NCBI RefSeq assembly: GCF_004794105.1
Contig: NZ_SRYR01000001.1
Span: 1,302,001 to 1,366,000 of the forward strand
From: Clostridium sartagoforme
GTDB lineage: Bacteria; Bacillota; Clostridia; Clostridiales; Clostridiaceae
Direction of reading: 5' to 3'
DNA: 64,000 bases
Shown: piece after piece, positions 46,870-56,471 of the stretch
Layout: every line of letters begins with the position of its first letter
Position numbering within the stretch: position 1 is the first letter of the stretch
Made by a program: the position numbers and the translations under genes
The notes under the pieces: generated by a model
Database searches by the model: none
What the model saw: the letters and a program-made list of their open reading frames with translations, nothing else
Told to the model about the DNA's origin: nothing

Positions 46870-46902
46870 TGTTACTGCCTAAATCGGCAGTTCACCTCCT
46901 TT
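46870..46902 (-). promoter_or_regulatory. mraY ribosome site separated from ATG by a hairpin
   Basis: AAAGGAGGTGA (46902-46892) is a full-strength Shine-Dalgarno placed just after the murF stop. The core GGAGG ends 25 nt before the ATG. In between, ACTGCC (46891-46886) and GGCAGT (46879-46874) form a 6-bp stem with 6-nt loop. Folding removes 18 nt and leaves 7 nt, an optimal spacing. Sequence facts are direct; the bridging role is inferred. Confidence 0.6.
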
Positions 46903-46903
46903 G

Positions 46904-48265
46904 TTATACATCTGCCTCTTCTAACGAATTTACTATTTCTTCAAACTTCATTCCTCTTGAAGCTTTAACTAAAATTACATCATTTTCTTTAATTATAGTT
47001 TTTAAATCATCTATGAAATCTTTTTTATCCTCAAATGTAAGTATACTATCTAAAGAATATCCTTTTCTAAAACATTCTTTATAGCTTCCTATTGCTATTA
47101 ATAAATCAACTTTATCTTTAGCATAATTCCCTACCTCAGTATGTGCATTTATAGCTTCATCACCAAGTTCGTTCATAGTTCCAAGTATAGCAACCTTTCT
47201 TCCTTTTTTATAAGTAGTAAGTACATCCATAGAAGATTTCATTGAATCAGGACTTGCATTGTAACAATCATTTATTATTGTTATCTTATCTTTTTTTATT
47301 ACTTCTAGTCTCATAGAAGTGGCTTCTAAATTTTTAATCCCGAGCTTCATTTCTTCAAATGATAAATTTAACTTCTTAGCTACTGCTATTGCAAGCATAG
47401 AATTTAAAATATTATGTTTTCCTGCCATAGGTATGTTAAATATTATCTCTTGATTATTATCTTGTATAGAAAAGGTAGTATTATCTTCCATTAGTATAAT
47501 ATTAAAAGCATAAACATCATATTCATGATTATAGCCAATTCTTAAAATTTCAAAACATTTATCTTTGATTTTTAATAAGTTTTTATCCTCACCATTAATT
47601 ATTAAAGTATTGCTTTCATCAAAGTAATTAAATATTTCAGATTTAGCCTTTAAAATATTATCTTGAGTTTTTAAGTTTTCTATATGAGATAAACCTATAT
47701 TAGTAATTACAGCTATATCTGGCCTTGCGCATCGAGCAAGTATATCTATTTCACCAAGGTCACTCATTCCCATTTCTAATACAGCAACATCATAAGTACT
47801 ATCTAATTCTAATATCATAAGTGGTAAACCTATTTGATTATTAAAATTACCCTTAGTCTTAAAAACCTTGTACTTTTCACTTAAAAAAGCTGCAATTAAA
47901 TCCTTAGTAGAAGTCTTACCACAAGATCCAGTTACTCCAACAACTTTTAAACCTAGTTTCTTTCTATAAAAGCTAGCTAAATCTAATAATGCTTTTTCTG
48001 TATCATCAACTAAAATTACAGTTTCAACTTCATCTTCATTTTCAATATCAAATAATATTTCACTTACTATTGCAATAGATGCACCTTTTTTAAAGGCATC
48101 TATTACAAACTTATTACCATCAAATCTTTCTCCCTTAATAGCAATATAAATATTATCTTTTTGAATTTTTCTAGTATCTATACAAACATTGTTAAAATCC
48201 TCTCGTCCTCTAACAACAACCTTACCATTAATTGCTTCAACTATTTCTTTAAAAGATAATTCCAC
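46904..48265 (-). CDS. murF: UDP-N-acetylmuramoyl-tripeptide D-alanyl-D-alanine ligase
   Basis: Adds D-Ala-D-Ala to UDP-MurNAc-tripeptide. 453 residues with the ATP motif TGSCGKTSTKD, FKTKGNFNNQIGLPLM and YNASPDSMKSSM. The start is put at GTG 48265, 6 nt after AGAGGTG; another GTG three codons upstream overlaps that site. 14 nt after murE. Confidence 0.95.
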   Translation of the reverse strand: MELSFKEIVEAINGKVVVRGREDFNNVCIDTRKIQKDNIYIAIKGERFDGNKFVIDAFKKGASIAIVSEILFDIENEDEVETVILVDDTEKALLDLASFYRKKLGLKVVGVTGSCGKTSTKDLIAAFLSEKYKVFKTKGNFNNQIGLPLMILELDSTYDVAVLEMGMSDLGEIDILARCARPDIAVITNIGLSHIENLKTQDNILKAKSEIFNYFDESNTLIINGEDKNLLKIKDKCFEILRIGYNHEYDVYAFNIILMEDNTTFSIQDNNQEIIFNIPMAGKHNILNSMLAIAVAKKLNLSFEEMKLGIKNLEATSMRLEVIKKDKITIINDCYNASPDSMKSSMDVLTTYKKGRKVAILGTMNELGDEAINAHTEVGNYAKDKVDLLIAIGSYKECFRKGYSLDSILTFEDKKDFIDDLKTIIKENDVILVKASRGMKFEEIVNSLEEADV

Positions 48266-48279
48266 TTTATACACCTCTA

Positions 48280-49731
48280 TTATTTTCTTCTATCTGCTAA
48301 AATCTCATCAACAACTTCTCTTTCATCAAAGTGTATTACACCTTCATTAGTTATTTGATAATTTTCATGTCCTTTACCTGCTAAAACAACTACGTCTCCT
48401 TCTTCAGCCATATTAAGTGCAAGCTTTATAGCTTCTGTTCTATTTTCAATAGCTAAATAATTTGACTTTGTTATTCCTGCAATTATTTCCTTGATTATAT
48501 ACATAGGATCTTCGTCTCTTGGATTATCAGAAGTTATTACTGCTAAATCTGCAATTTCTGTTCCAATGCGTCCAAGTTCAGCTCTCTTTACTTTATCTCT
48601 ATCTCCACCACAACCATAAACTGCTATTAATCTATTCTTAGTATAGCCTTTTAAGGTTTCTAGTATATTCTTAAGTCCATCTGGTGTATGTGCAAAGTCT
48701 ATTATAATATCATAATTAATATCATACTTATATCCAACTCTTTCACATCTTCCTGGTACTACAACATCTAATAATCCTTTTTTAATAGCATCTACGCTAA
48801 TACCTAATATGTTAACAGCTGCAATTACTCCTAGCGCATTATAAACATTGTATTCTCCAGGTAAAACTGAGTTATAGCTTTCACCATTTATATCAAAATG
48901 TATATCACCTTCTTTTAAAGCTATATTTCTTGCTTTAAAATCACTTTCTTCTCTAATAGAATAAGTTCTTACCATTTTATTATCTAACTTTTCTACATCC
49001 TTTAATACTCTATAGCCATAATCATCATCTACATTTATAACACTAGCCTTACTTCTTTCAAAAAGCTTAAACTTAGCATTATAGTAATTTTCAAAGGTCT
49101 TATGGAAATCTAGATGATCTCTAGTTAAGTTAGTAAATATACCTACTTCAAATTCACAACCATATACTCTATCAAGTTGTAGTGAATGTGACGATACTTC
49201 CATTACACAATATTCACAACCTTCATCTACCATATCTTTAAATAACTTTTGAAGTTCTAAAGATTCCGGTGTAGTTCTTTCAGATTTAATCTTTTTATCT
49301 CCAATGTAGTTTGCTATTGTTCCTACAAGTCCAACTTTCTTTCCTTCTTTTTCAAGTATTGATTTTAATAAGTAAACAGTAGTTGTCTTACCATTTGTAC
49401 CTGTAACTCCAATTAACTTTAACTTTTTAGTTGGATGATCATAATAGTTAGCTGACATTGTAGCTAACGCTTTTCTGCCTTCCTTAACTAATAATACAGT
49501 TACATCTTTATCTTCTACAGTTATTTCTTTTTCACACAGAATAACCTTAGCTCCATTTTTTATTGCACTATTTGCATAATTATGTCCGTCAACTTCAAAA
49601 CCTGTAAGGCAAACAAAGATATCTCCTTCTTTAATTTTCCTACTATCATATTGAATATGATTTATTTCCCTATCAATACTTCCATTTTTAAGTTCATAAT
49701 TTACCCCTTGTAATAAATCTACTAACTTCAT
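48280..49731 (-). CDS. murE: UDP-MurNAc-L-Ala-D-Glu meso-diaminopimelate ligase
   Basis: Adds the third residue to the peptidoglycan stem. 483 residues; ATP loop GTNGKTT (111-117), FTNLTRDHLDFH, and DNPRDEDP, the motif selecting meso-diaminopimelate rather than lysine, in line with dapF in this window. ATG 49731 follows AGGAGATG. Confidence 0.96.
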   Translation of the reverse strand: MKLVDLLQGVNYELKNGSIDREINHIQYDSRKIKEGDIFVCLTGFEVDGHNYANSAIKNGAKVILCEKEITVEDKDVTVLLVKEGRKALATMSANYYDHPTKKLKLIGVTGTNGKTTTVYLLKSILEKEGKKVGLVGTIANYIGDKKIKSERTTPESLELQKLFKDMVDEGCEYCVMEVSSHSLQLDRVYGCEFEVGIFTNLTRDHLDFHKTFENYYNAKFKLFERSKASVINVDDDYGYRVLKDVEKLDNKMVRTYSIREESDFKARNIALKEGDIHFDINGESYNSVLPGEYNVYNALGVIAAVNILGISVDAIKKGLLDVVVPGRCERVGYKYDINYDIIIDFAHTPDGLKNILETLKGYTKNRLIAVYGCGGDRDKVKRAELGRIGTEIADLAVITSDNPRDEDPMYIIKEIIAGITKSNYLAIENRTEAIKLALNMAEEGDVVVLAGKGHENYQITNEGVIHFDEREVVDEILADRRK

Positions 49732-49783
49732 TTAATCATCTCCTTAATTATTTAAATGAACTCCCCGTCTTTTGAATATAAAT

Positions 49784-49810
49784 TTAGCATGTGAGTGTCC
49801 CACATGCTAA
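49784..49810 (-). terminator. Hairpin between spoVD and murE
   Basis: A perfect 10-bp stem, TTAGCATGTG / CACATGCTAA, with a 7-nt loop, 20 bp after the spoVD stop. The tail on the minus strand is AATTTATATTC, a weak U-tract, so it may attenuate rather than end transcription into murE. Confidence 0.5.
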
Positions 49811-49829
49811 TGTTAAGGGATATTCTATC

Positions 49830-52025
49830 TTAATCTCCATATTCCTCATGTAATACTAATTTTACATTTGTCCCCTTTGTTATGACTTCCCCTTTAGGTA
49901 TACTTTGCTTTACTACAGCGCCTTCACCTTCATAAGTATAAGTTATTCCTAAACTGTCTAAAAGCTTTAAGGCAGATTCTAAAGAATAACCTCCTAAATC
50001 AGGCATAACAACATTTTTATTATAAGACTCTGAGTCTCCAATGTCTATATTAATCTTAGAATTTTCTTTAACTGTATATCCTGGATATGGTTTTACATCT
50101 GTTATTATAGACCCATTTCCATTAATATTATACTCTAAATTATATTCTTTTAATATTTTCTTAGCCTCATTTACATCTAATCCTCTTATTTCAGGTATAA
50201 CTACCTCTTTAACTATACTGTCTATATCATCCTTAGGCATATCTTCGCTCATATAGTTAAATATATCAGTAAATAATATATTGGCTAATGGCGCAACTAT
50301 TTGGCCTGCATAGTAAGTTCCTGTTCCTGGTTCATCAATTGATATAAATACAGTAACTTGTGGATTATCTACTGGCGCAAATCCTGCTAAAGATGAAATA
50401 TACTTACCAGACTCATAGCCTCCCCCTCTTGGATTAACCTTTTGAGCTGTACCAGTTTTTGCTCCAACATGATACCCTTCTATATATGCTTTACTTGATC
50501 CTCCATAAGAAACTGTTCTTTCTAAGTAATCTCTAAGGATTGCAGTTTTTTCTTCACTTAATACATCTGTTACCTTTGGTTCAAAAGATTCTAGTGCTAC
50601 TGAATTCCCTTCAGAATCCTTTTCTGTGATTTCCTTCATAATATGAGGTTGAATTAACTTTCCACCATTAATAATACTATTATAAGCTGTCATATATTGA
50701 ACTGCATTTACAGTATTAGTTTGACCAAAAGAAATTGTTGCAAGGTCAGCTTCATTTATATCTTCAGTTTTCTTTATTATTCCTTTTGCTTCACCTGGTA
50801 AATCTACCCCACTCACTTGTCCAAATCCTAATTTTTTAATATATTCATTTAACTTTTCTTTTCCTATTTTCTTTCCTATTTCCATAAATCCAACGTTACA
50901 TGAATTTTGTAGTATTTCTGGTAATGTTAAAGTTCCATGACCTGAAGTCTTCCAACACTTAATTGTATGTGGCCCCACCCTTAAACTACCACCACAATTA
51001 AAAGTATCTGATTCATTAACCAAGTTTTCTTCCAAATTTCCAACCATAGTAACAACCTTAAAAATTGACCCTGGCTCAAAGGTATCATTAACTAAGTGAT
51101 TTCTCCACATCTTTTGAACCTTTTCTGCTAAATTAGCTCCTTCATAATCTTCTGCTCCTTGGTAAGGGTAGTTAGGATCAAAATCTGGTTTATTAACCAT
51201 TGCTAATATTTCACCATTATTAGGATTCATAATAATTATAGAAACTTGTTTAGCTAAATTATCCTTATATCCTTGTTCAGCAACCTTTTCTGCAAAGGCT
51301 TGTAAATTTGCATCTATAGTTAATACTACATCATTACCATCAATAGGAGGGGTAAACTTAGAAATTGTATATGGAAGCTCATCATTGTACTTACTTAGTT
51401 CAGATATTCTAAGTCCTGGTGTTCCTGATAAAAACTCATTATATTCAAGTTCAACACCAGTTAATCCTTGACCATCTATGTTGGTACTTCCTAAAACATG
51501 AGCTAAAAAGTTCCCATTTGGATAATATCTTTTTGTGTCTGGAGATACTATTACTCCAGGTATGTTTAAATTCTTAACCTTATCAGCAGGCTCCTTTTCT
51601 ATTCTTCGTACTAATGTAGCTGCACCAGCATCAGCTCCACTTGGAAGTTTAGTATTAAGCTTATCTAATACCTTCTTTTCATCCATTTCTAATTCTTCTG
51701 ATACCATTTTTGCTATTTCTTCGTTAGTAGTGTTTTCTTTTCTTAAGTGCGCTCTTATAGAATTTAAGTCAAAATCTATTCTATAAACATTAGCAGAAAC
51801 TGCAAGCTCTACACCATTTCTATCTAATATCCTTCCTCTTCTAGCGTCTATCTTAACTTCACTAGTCCATTGTTCTTCAGCCTTAGCTGAATACTCTTCC
51901 CTTTTAACTATCATTATGTAAGACAGCCTAACTATTAAAAGAGCAAATATACATAATAATGCGGTAAGCGCTAATGACATTCTTTTTTTCATTAGCGCTT
52001 TATCCCTATAACTTTTTTTATTCAC
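49830..52025 (-). CDS. spoVD: Stage V sporulation protein D, PASTA class B penicillin-binding protein
   Basis: Transpeptidase needed for the spore cortex. 731 residues: membrane helix (about 17-36), dimerisation domain, transpeptidase domain with S320-x-x-K323, SCN at 375-377 and KTG at 523-525, then two PASTA domains (about 595-662 and 663-728). The start is GTG 52025, 7 nt after TGGAGG. It is the only PBP gene in the cluster; where ftsI/pbpB would be expected there is none, as in other clostridia. Confidence 0.94.
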   Translation of the reverse strand: MNKKSYRDKALMKKRMSLALTALLCIFALLIVRLSYIMIVKREEYSAKAEEQWTSEVKIDARRGRILDRNGVELAVSANVYRIDFDLNSIRAHLRKENTTNEEIAKMVSEELEMDEKKVLDKLNTKLPSGADAGAATLVRRIEKEPADKVKNLNIPGVIVSPDTKRYYPNGNFLAHVLGSTNIDGQGLTGVELEYNEFLSGTPGLRISELSKYNDELPYTISKFTPPIDGNDVVLTIDANLQAFAEKVAEQGYKDNLAKQVSIIIMNPNNGEILAMVNKPDFDPNYPYQGAEDYEGANLAEKVQKMWRNHLVNDTFEPGSIFKVVTMVGNLEENLVNESDTFNCGGSLRVGPHTIKCWKTSGHGTLTLPEILQNSCNVGFMEIGKKIGKEKLNEYIKKLGFGQVSGVDLPGEAKGIIKKTEDINEADLATISFGQTNTVNAVQYMTAYNSIINGGKLIQPHIMKEITEKDSEGNSVALESFEPKVTDVLSEEKTAILRDYLERTVSYGGSSKAYIEGYHVGAKTGTAQKVNPRGGGYESGKYISSLAGFAPVDNPQVTVFISIDEPGTGTYYAGQIVAPLANILFTDIFNYMSEDMPKDDIDSIVKEVVIPEIRGLDVNEAKKILKEYNLEYNINGNGSIITDVKPYPGYTVKENSKINIDIGDSESYNKNVVMPDLGGYSLESALKLLDSLGITYTYEGEGAVVKQSIPKGEVITKGTNVKLVLHEEYGD

Positions 52026-52060
52026 ATCAATGCCTCCATGCAATTAATTACTAACATGCA

Positions 52061-52076
52061 AAGTATAATTATACTT
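52061..52076. promoter_or_regulatory. Perfect 16-bp palindrome upstream of spoVD
   Basis: AAGTATAATTATACTT lies 36 bp before the spoVD GTG. It could be an operator or overlap a promoter. AT-rich palindromes arise easily by chance here. Confidence 0.3.
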
Positions 52077-52109
52077 TTTATCTGGCAAGTGTATTATTTT
52101 TTTAATATG

Positions 52110-52547
52110 TTATTTTCTTATATTTGCAAAATAGTCAGTTGTAATATCTACAGTAATTATATCATTCTTACTTGGTAACTTCATTCCAGAATCACTAGCC
52201 ACATTTCTAACTTCATCAATAGAAGCTTTACCTAATATTGAAGCTTTTAAAGCATTTCCCTCTTCAGTAGCTATGCTAATTTCTTTTCTTACTTTAGATA
52301 AATCATTTTGAAGACCATAAACCTTTCCATTTCTAGCAATGGTTAATACTCCTAATACTAGTGCAACTGAAGCTACATTTAAAATATTTTTGACTACTTG
52401 CTTTTTTTGGGCCTTTTCTCTTCTAAGTCTTTCTCTTCTTTCTCTTTCTTGATTTTCTTTTTGAATCTTTCTATCAATTTCGTCATATTTTCTTTTAGGA
52501 TTTAAAGCTGCATTTCCTCTAATATAATCATATTCCTTATTAACCAT
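52110..52547 (-). CDS. ftsL: Cell division protein FtsL-like
   Basis: 145 residues: long basic cytosolic N-terminus (about 1-52, ENQERERRERLRREKAQKK), membrane helix (about 54-72) and an extracellular coiled coil (75-115). Placement between rsmH and the PBP gene identifies it as FtsL despite low sequence conservation of the family. ATG 52547 follows GGGGGAAG. Confidence 0.88.
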   Translation of the reverse strand: MVNKEYDYIRGNAALNPKRKYDEIDRKIQKENQERERRERLRREKAQKKQVVKNILNVASVALVLGVLTIARNGKVYGLQNDLSKVRKEISIATEEGNALKASILGKASIDEVRNVASDSGMKLPSKNDIITVDITTDYFANIRK

Positions 52548-52586
52548 TTTATTACTTCCCCCGTATTTATTTTCACATAATTTCTT

Positions 52587-53519
52587 CTAGAGCTTCTCAA
52601 TAACTCTTAATTTTGCACTTCTACTTCTTGGGTTTTCTAATATTTCTTCTTCTGAAGGTTCAATTGCCTTTCTAGAAATCACTTTTACCTTTGCTTCTCC
52701 CCCGCAAACGCAAATTGGGAATTCCTTTGGACATGTACAAGAAGTTGCTAACTCCTTAAATTTAAGCTTTACTATTCTATCTTCTAAAGAGTGGAAGGTA
52801 ATAATAGCCATCCTACCACCTTTATTTAATCTATTCACTCCATCTTCAATAGCCTTATTTAAAATAGATAATTCACTATTTACTTCTATCCTTATAGCTT
52901 GAAATGTTCTTTTAGCTGGATGAGGCCCTTCCCTTCTAGCTCTTGCTGGTATAGCAGCTTTTATAATTTCAACAAGTTCTAAGGTAGTTTTAATTGGCTC
53001 CTCTTCTCTTCTTTCAACGATAAATCTGGCTATTCTCTTTGCAAACTTTTCTTCACCATAATCTCTTATTATTCTATAAATTTCTTCTTCAGAGTAATCA
53101 TTTACTACTTCATAAGCAGATAAGTCATTTTCTCTGTTCATCCTCATATCTAGTTCTGCATCTTGCATATAGCTAAAGCCTCTATCACCGGTATCTAACT
53201 GATAAGATGATACTCCAAGATCCATTAGCATTCCATCTATCTTTTCTACTTCTAAATCTGATAAAACTTTATCTATATTATAAAAATTACTATGAACATA
53301 TTTTACATTACTAAAATCTTGTAACCTTATACCAGCTGCCTTTAAAGCATCTGTATCTTGATCTATTCCAATTAATAATCCTTCACTAGATAAATTCTTT
53401 AGTATTTCTAGAGAATGTCCTCCTCCGCCTAAAGTGCCATCTACATATATACCATTCTCTTTTATATTTAATCCCTCTATACACTCATTTAATAAAACTG
53501 ACACATGTTTAAATTCCAT
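52587..53519 (-). CDS. rsmH: 16S rRNA (cytosine-1402-N4)-methyltransferase
   Basis: 310 residues; SAM site [10 protein letters not shown] (about 28-37), [27 protein letters not shown] and C-terminal [13 protein letters not shown]. Methylates C1402 in the ribosomal P site. ATG 53519 follows AAGGAG, 11 nt after mraZ. Confidence 0.97.
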   Translation of the reverse strand: MEFKHVSVLLNECIEGLNIKENGIYVDGTLGGGGHSLEILKNLSSEGLLIGIDQDTDALKAAGIRLQDFSNVKYVHSNFYNIDKVLSDLEVEKIDGMLMDLGVSSYQLDTGDRGFSYMQDAELDMRMNRENDLSAYEVVNDYSEEEIYRIIRDYGEEKFAKRIARFIVERREEEPIKTTLELVEIIKAAIPARARREGPHPAKRTFQAIRIEVNSELSILNKAIEDGVNRLNKGGRMAIITFHSLEDRIVKLKFKELATSCTCPKEFPICVCGGEAKVKVISRKAIEPSEEEILENPRSRSAKLRVIEKL

Positions 53520-53530
53520 AATAATTCTCC

Positions 53531-53959
53531 TTATATTCCTAAATCACTCATTTTTTCTGCTATAGAGTCAAAATCAATATCTGCTTCATTATATTCTTGC
53601 CATTTTTCCTTACTCCAAATTTCAACCCTAGTGAGTACACCTATACTTACTATTTCCTTTTCTATACATGCATATTCCTTTAAATTTTGAGGAATCAATC
53701 CTCTTCCTTGCTTGTCTACTTCAACTTCACAAGCACCAGAAAAAAAGAATCTTACAAATGCTCTGGCATCTTTATTAGTAAGTGGTAATGATTTTAACTT
53801 CATTTCTAAAGCCTTCCATTCTTCCATAGGATAGGTATAGAGACATCCATCTAAACCCTTAGTGATAACGAATTTACTTCCTAATCCTTCTCTAAGTTTA
53901 GCAGGTACTATCATTCTATTTTTAGCATCTAATGCATGTTGATACTCTCCAATAAACAT
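53531..53959 (-). CDS. mraZ: Transcriptional regulator MraZ
   Basis: 142-residue AbrB-like repressor of the division/cell-wall cluster, with two copies of the DxxxR fold: [16 protein letters not shown] and [16 protein letters not shown]. The start is ATG 53959 from homology ([15 protein letters not shown]); the longer in-frame ORF would run through its own operator. First gene of the dcw operon. Confidence 0.96.
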   Translation of the reverse strand: MFIGEYQHALDAKNRMIVPAKLREGLGSKFVITKGLDGCLYTYPMEEWKALEMKLKSLPLTNKDARAFVRFFFSGACEVEVDKQGRGLIPQNLKEYACIEKEIVSIGVLTRVEIWSKEKWQEYNEADIDFDSIAEKMSDLGI

Positions 53960-53987
53960 CCTTATCCCTACCTTTAAGAGTTTCCCT

Positions 53988-54011
53988 CCACTTTTAACCA
54001 CTTTCAACCAC
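53988..54011 (-). promoter_or_regulatory. MraZ operator: three GTGG repeats at 10-bp spacing
   Basis: On the minus strand GTGG occurs at 54011-54008, 54001-53998 and 53991-53988, each preceded by AAA-type bases (AAGTGGTTGA, AAGTGGTTAA, AAGTGGAGGG). MraZ in other bacteria binds repeats of TGGG/GTGG type with 10-bp period in its own promoter. They lie just downstream of the predicted -10, fitting autorepression. Confidence 0.75.
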
Positions 54012-54022
54012 TTTATAATATT

Positions 54023-54051
54023 ATTTTAGTATTTTTCTCCCAATACTTCAA
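54023..54051 (-). promoter_or_regulatory. Predicted sigma-A promoter of the mraZ operon
   Basis: TTGAAG (54051-54046), exactly 17 nt, TAAAAT (54028-54023). Placed upstream of the GTGG repeats. Confidence 0.65.
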
Positions 54052-54083
54052 GGCTTATTTGTATTTAATTTGCCATTTTTTAA

Positions 54084-54147
54084 AAAAGTTTAATTATGGA
54101 AGCAATTTTTCAGATAAAAGTTTAATTATAGAAGCAATTTTTTAGAT
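54084..54147. repeat. Two tandem 32-bp repeats upstream of the mraZ promoter
   Basis: Units 54084-54115 and 54116-54147 begin AAAAGTTTAATTAT and contain GAAGCAATTTTT; they differ at 2 of 32 positions. They lie 33 bp upstream of the -35 and beyond the ychF terminator. Confidence 0.85.
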
Positions 54148-54169
54148 AATTTATAAACTTTTACAAAAC

Positions 54170-54191
54170 AAAAAGCTGCCCTAAGGCAGCT
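54170..54191 (-). terminator. Terminator of ychF
   Basis: AGCTGCC (54174-54180) pairs with GGCAGCT (54185-54191), with TTTTTG on the minus strand. Confidence 0.8.
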
Positions 54192-54223
54192 ATAAATATT
54201 AGTATTAAATCTAAAAGTTAATT

Positions 54224-55321
54224 TTAAACATTGAATCTAAAGTTAACTACATCTCCATCTTTCATTACATACTCTTTACCTTCTAATCTATAAAGACCCT
54301 TTTCCTTAGCAGCAGCTTCAGAACCACATTGTAATAAATCATCATAAGAAACTATTTCTGCTCTAATAAATCCTCTTTCAATATCAGAGTGAATTTTACC
54401 AGCAGCTTGTGGTGCTTTAGTTCCTTCTTTAATTGTCCAAGCTCTTACTTCTTGAACTCCCGCAGTTAAATAACTTATTAAACCTAGTAATTTATAACTA
54501 GATCTAATTAATTTATCTAATCCAGATTCCTCTAATCCATATTCACTTAACATTTCTATTTTTTCTTCTTCATCTAAACCTGATAATTCTTCTTCAAGTT
54601 TAGCACATACTACAACTACTTCAGAATTTTCTCCTTCAGCATGAGCTTTAACTTTTTGAACATATTGATTATTAGTGTTTCCTTCCATCATATCATCTTC
54701 TGATATATTACAAGCATAAAGTACTGGTTTTGAAGTTATTAAGAATAATCCATTAATTAATTCTGCCTCTTCTTCAGTTACTTCTAGAGTTCTTATTGGA
54801 AGATTTTGTTCTAAGTGAGCTTTAACTTTTTCCATTACAGCATATTCTTCTTTAGCTTTCTTATCTCCAGATCTAACTTGCTTAATTCCTCTTTCCATTC
54901 TTCTTTCAAGAACTTCTAAATCAGCAAAAATTAGTTCTAAATTTATAGTTTCTATATCTCTAATAGGATCTACAGAGCCTTCTACGTGAACTACATTTCC
55001 ATCATCAAAACATCTTACTACGTGAACTATAGCTGAAACTTCTCTTATATGTGATAAGAACTTATTACCAAGTCCTTCACCTTTTGAAGCTCCCTTAACA
55101 AGACCTGCTATATCATAAAATTCTACTGCTGTGTAAACTTTCTTTTTTGTATTATACATTTTTTCTAAAACATCTAATCTCTTATCTGGTACACTTACAA
55201 CTCCAATATTTGGTTCAATTGTACAAAAAGGATAGTTTGCTGATTCAGCTCCAGCCTTTGTAATTGCGTTAAATAAAGTACTCTTACCTACATTAGGTAA
55301 ACCAACTATTCCTAAATTCAT
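54224..55321 (-). CDS. ychF: Redox-regulated ATPase YchF
   Basis: 365-residue Obg-family P-loop protein, an ATPase that associates with ribosomes and the oxidative stress response. Motifs LPNVGKST (8-15), FYDIAGLVKGASKGEGLG, and a C-terminal TGS-like domain with VRAWTIKEGTKAPQAAGKIH. Length normal. Monocistronic, followed by its own terminator. Confidence 0.96.
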   Translation of the reverse strand: MNLGIVGLPNVGKSTLFNAITKAGAESANYPFCTIEPNIGVVSVPDKRLDVLEKMYNTKKKVYTAVEFYDIAGLVKGASKGEGLGNKFLSHIREVSAIVHVVRCFDDGNVVHVEGSVDPIRDIETINLELIFADLEVLERRMERGIKQVRSGDKKAKEEYAVMEKVKAHLEQNLPIRTLEVTEEEAELINGLFLITSKPVLYACNISEDDMMEGNTNNQYVQKVKAHAEGENSEVVVVCAKLEEELSGLDEEEKIEMLSEYGLEESGLDKLIRSSYKLLGLISYLTAGVQEVRAWTIKEGTKAPQAAGKIHSDIERGFIRAEIVSYDDLLQCGSEAAAKEKGLYRLEGKEYVMKDGDVVNFRFNV

Positions 55322-55485
55322 CTATGTACATTCCTTTCTAATCTTAATCACATCTTTAAAATTATACTCTACTTATTGAATTATTTCAACATTTTAAGAC
55401 TTACCGTGAATTTATAACTATTACACTTTTAATTTCCAGTGTAAAAGAAATAAAATAGATAAAAATAACTTAAGGAGGTGGATTA

Positions 55486-56265
55486 ATGAAAAGTTTTAAA
55501 AAAATACTTTCTTTATCTTTAATTATCTTAAATATATTTATTTCCGTTCCTTTTGCATTAACAAATGATAACTTAGAGTTAAATTGGTACTTTGTAAAAA
55601 GAGAGCAAGGAAAGACACCAGAAGCTCCTAAAGAGTCTATTTCCTTTCTTAAAGATTGTGATGGGTTTTATGTTGGAGACACTAACTCAAAGGTAGTATA
55701 TTTAACCTTTGATCAAGGTTACGAAAATGGAAATACTAATATTATATTAGATACTTTAAAAGAAGAAGATATTAAAGCAGCATTTTTCGTTGTAAAACCC
55801 TATATTAAGCAAGAAGGTGAAATTGTTAAAAGAATGGTTGATGAAGGACATCTAGTATGTAACCATTCATCACATCATCCTTCTATGGCAAGTATTAGAG
55901 ATAAGGATAAGTTCAAATTAGAATTTACTGAAGTTGAAGAAGAGTTCAAAAATTTAACTGGTAAAGATATGCCTAAATACTTTAGACCACCAATGGGTAA
56001 GTATTCTAAATTCTCTTTAAACGAAACTAAAAATTTAGGTTATAAGACTATATTTTGGAGTTTTGCATATAAGGACTGGTTAAGAGATGATCAACCTTCT
56101 GAAAGCTATGCAACTGAAAAAATACTAAATGGAGTACATCCTGGAGCAATTATATTGCTACACTCAGTGTCCTCAACAAATACTAAGATATTGAAAAATA
56201 TAATTAAAGAGTTAAAAAATCAAGGATATGAATTTAAAACCTTAGATGAACTACCAACAGCTTAA
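55486..56265 (+). CDS. pdaA: Polysaccharide deacetylase, PdaA-like (spore cortex)
   Basis: 259 residues with a signal peptide (1-25) and a NodB domain: TFDQGYENG (74-82, D76), metal histidines in NHSSHHP (H127, H131), FRPPMGKYS and ILLHSVSSTN. LTFDQGYENG is typical of PdaA-type enzymes that deacetylate MurNAc as a step toward the muramic lactam of the spore cortex. ATG 55486 follows AAGGAGGTGG. In the 164-bp gap to ychF a 7-bp inverted repeat (TTACACT / AGTGTAA) is seen, but no clear sigma-G promoter. Confidence 0.88.
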   Translation: MKSFKKILSLSLIILNIFISVPFALTNDNLELNWYFVKREQGKTPEAPKESISFLKDCDGFYVGDTNSKVVYLTFDQGYENGNTNIILDTLKEEDIKAAFFVVKPYIKQEGEIVKRMVDEGHLVCNHSSHHPSMASIRDKDKFKLEFTEVEEEFKNLTGKDMPKYFRPPMGKYSKFSLNETKNLGYKTIFWSFAYKDWLRDDQPSESYATEKILNGVHPGAIILLHSVSSTNTKILKNIIKELKNQGYEFKTLDELPTA

Positions 56266-56267
56266 TA

Positions 56268-56467
56268 AATTAACAATTAACAATTAACAATTGGCAATTA
56301 ATAATTATAGAAAAAACTCCTTTTGGAGTTTTCAAAAATAAATTAAATAGCTGTCTTTACGACAGCTATTTTTATATATTAAGATTTCTTAATAATTTAA
56401 TTCAAAGAAATTTAGAACAAATTTCAACCTTCATTCTAAATTATTCATTATGCATTTTTCATTAGAA
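56268..56467. repeat. Copy of the dispersed AT-rich element
   Basis: Left arm with three AACAATT units, then GAAAAAACTCC-TTTT-GGAGTTTTC; terminator in the centre; right arm AGAACAAATTTC and AAATTATTCATTATGC. Same layout as the element at 36.1-36.3 kb and likewise between convergent genes. Confidence 0.5.
56346..56375. terminator. Terminator between the pdaA-like gene and the surface-glycan operon
   Basis: AATAGCTGTC (56346-56355) pairs with GACAGCTATT (56361-56370); TTTTTA follows on the plus strand and TTTAATTT on the minus strand. Confidence 0.75.
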
Positions 56468-56471
56468 AATT

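Noticed and set aside
52061..52076. Sigma-E promoter at the palindrome upstream of spoVD
   Set aside because: Candidate -35 and -10 boxes are only about 9 nt apart, too close for sigma-E.
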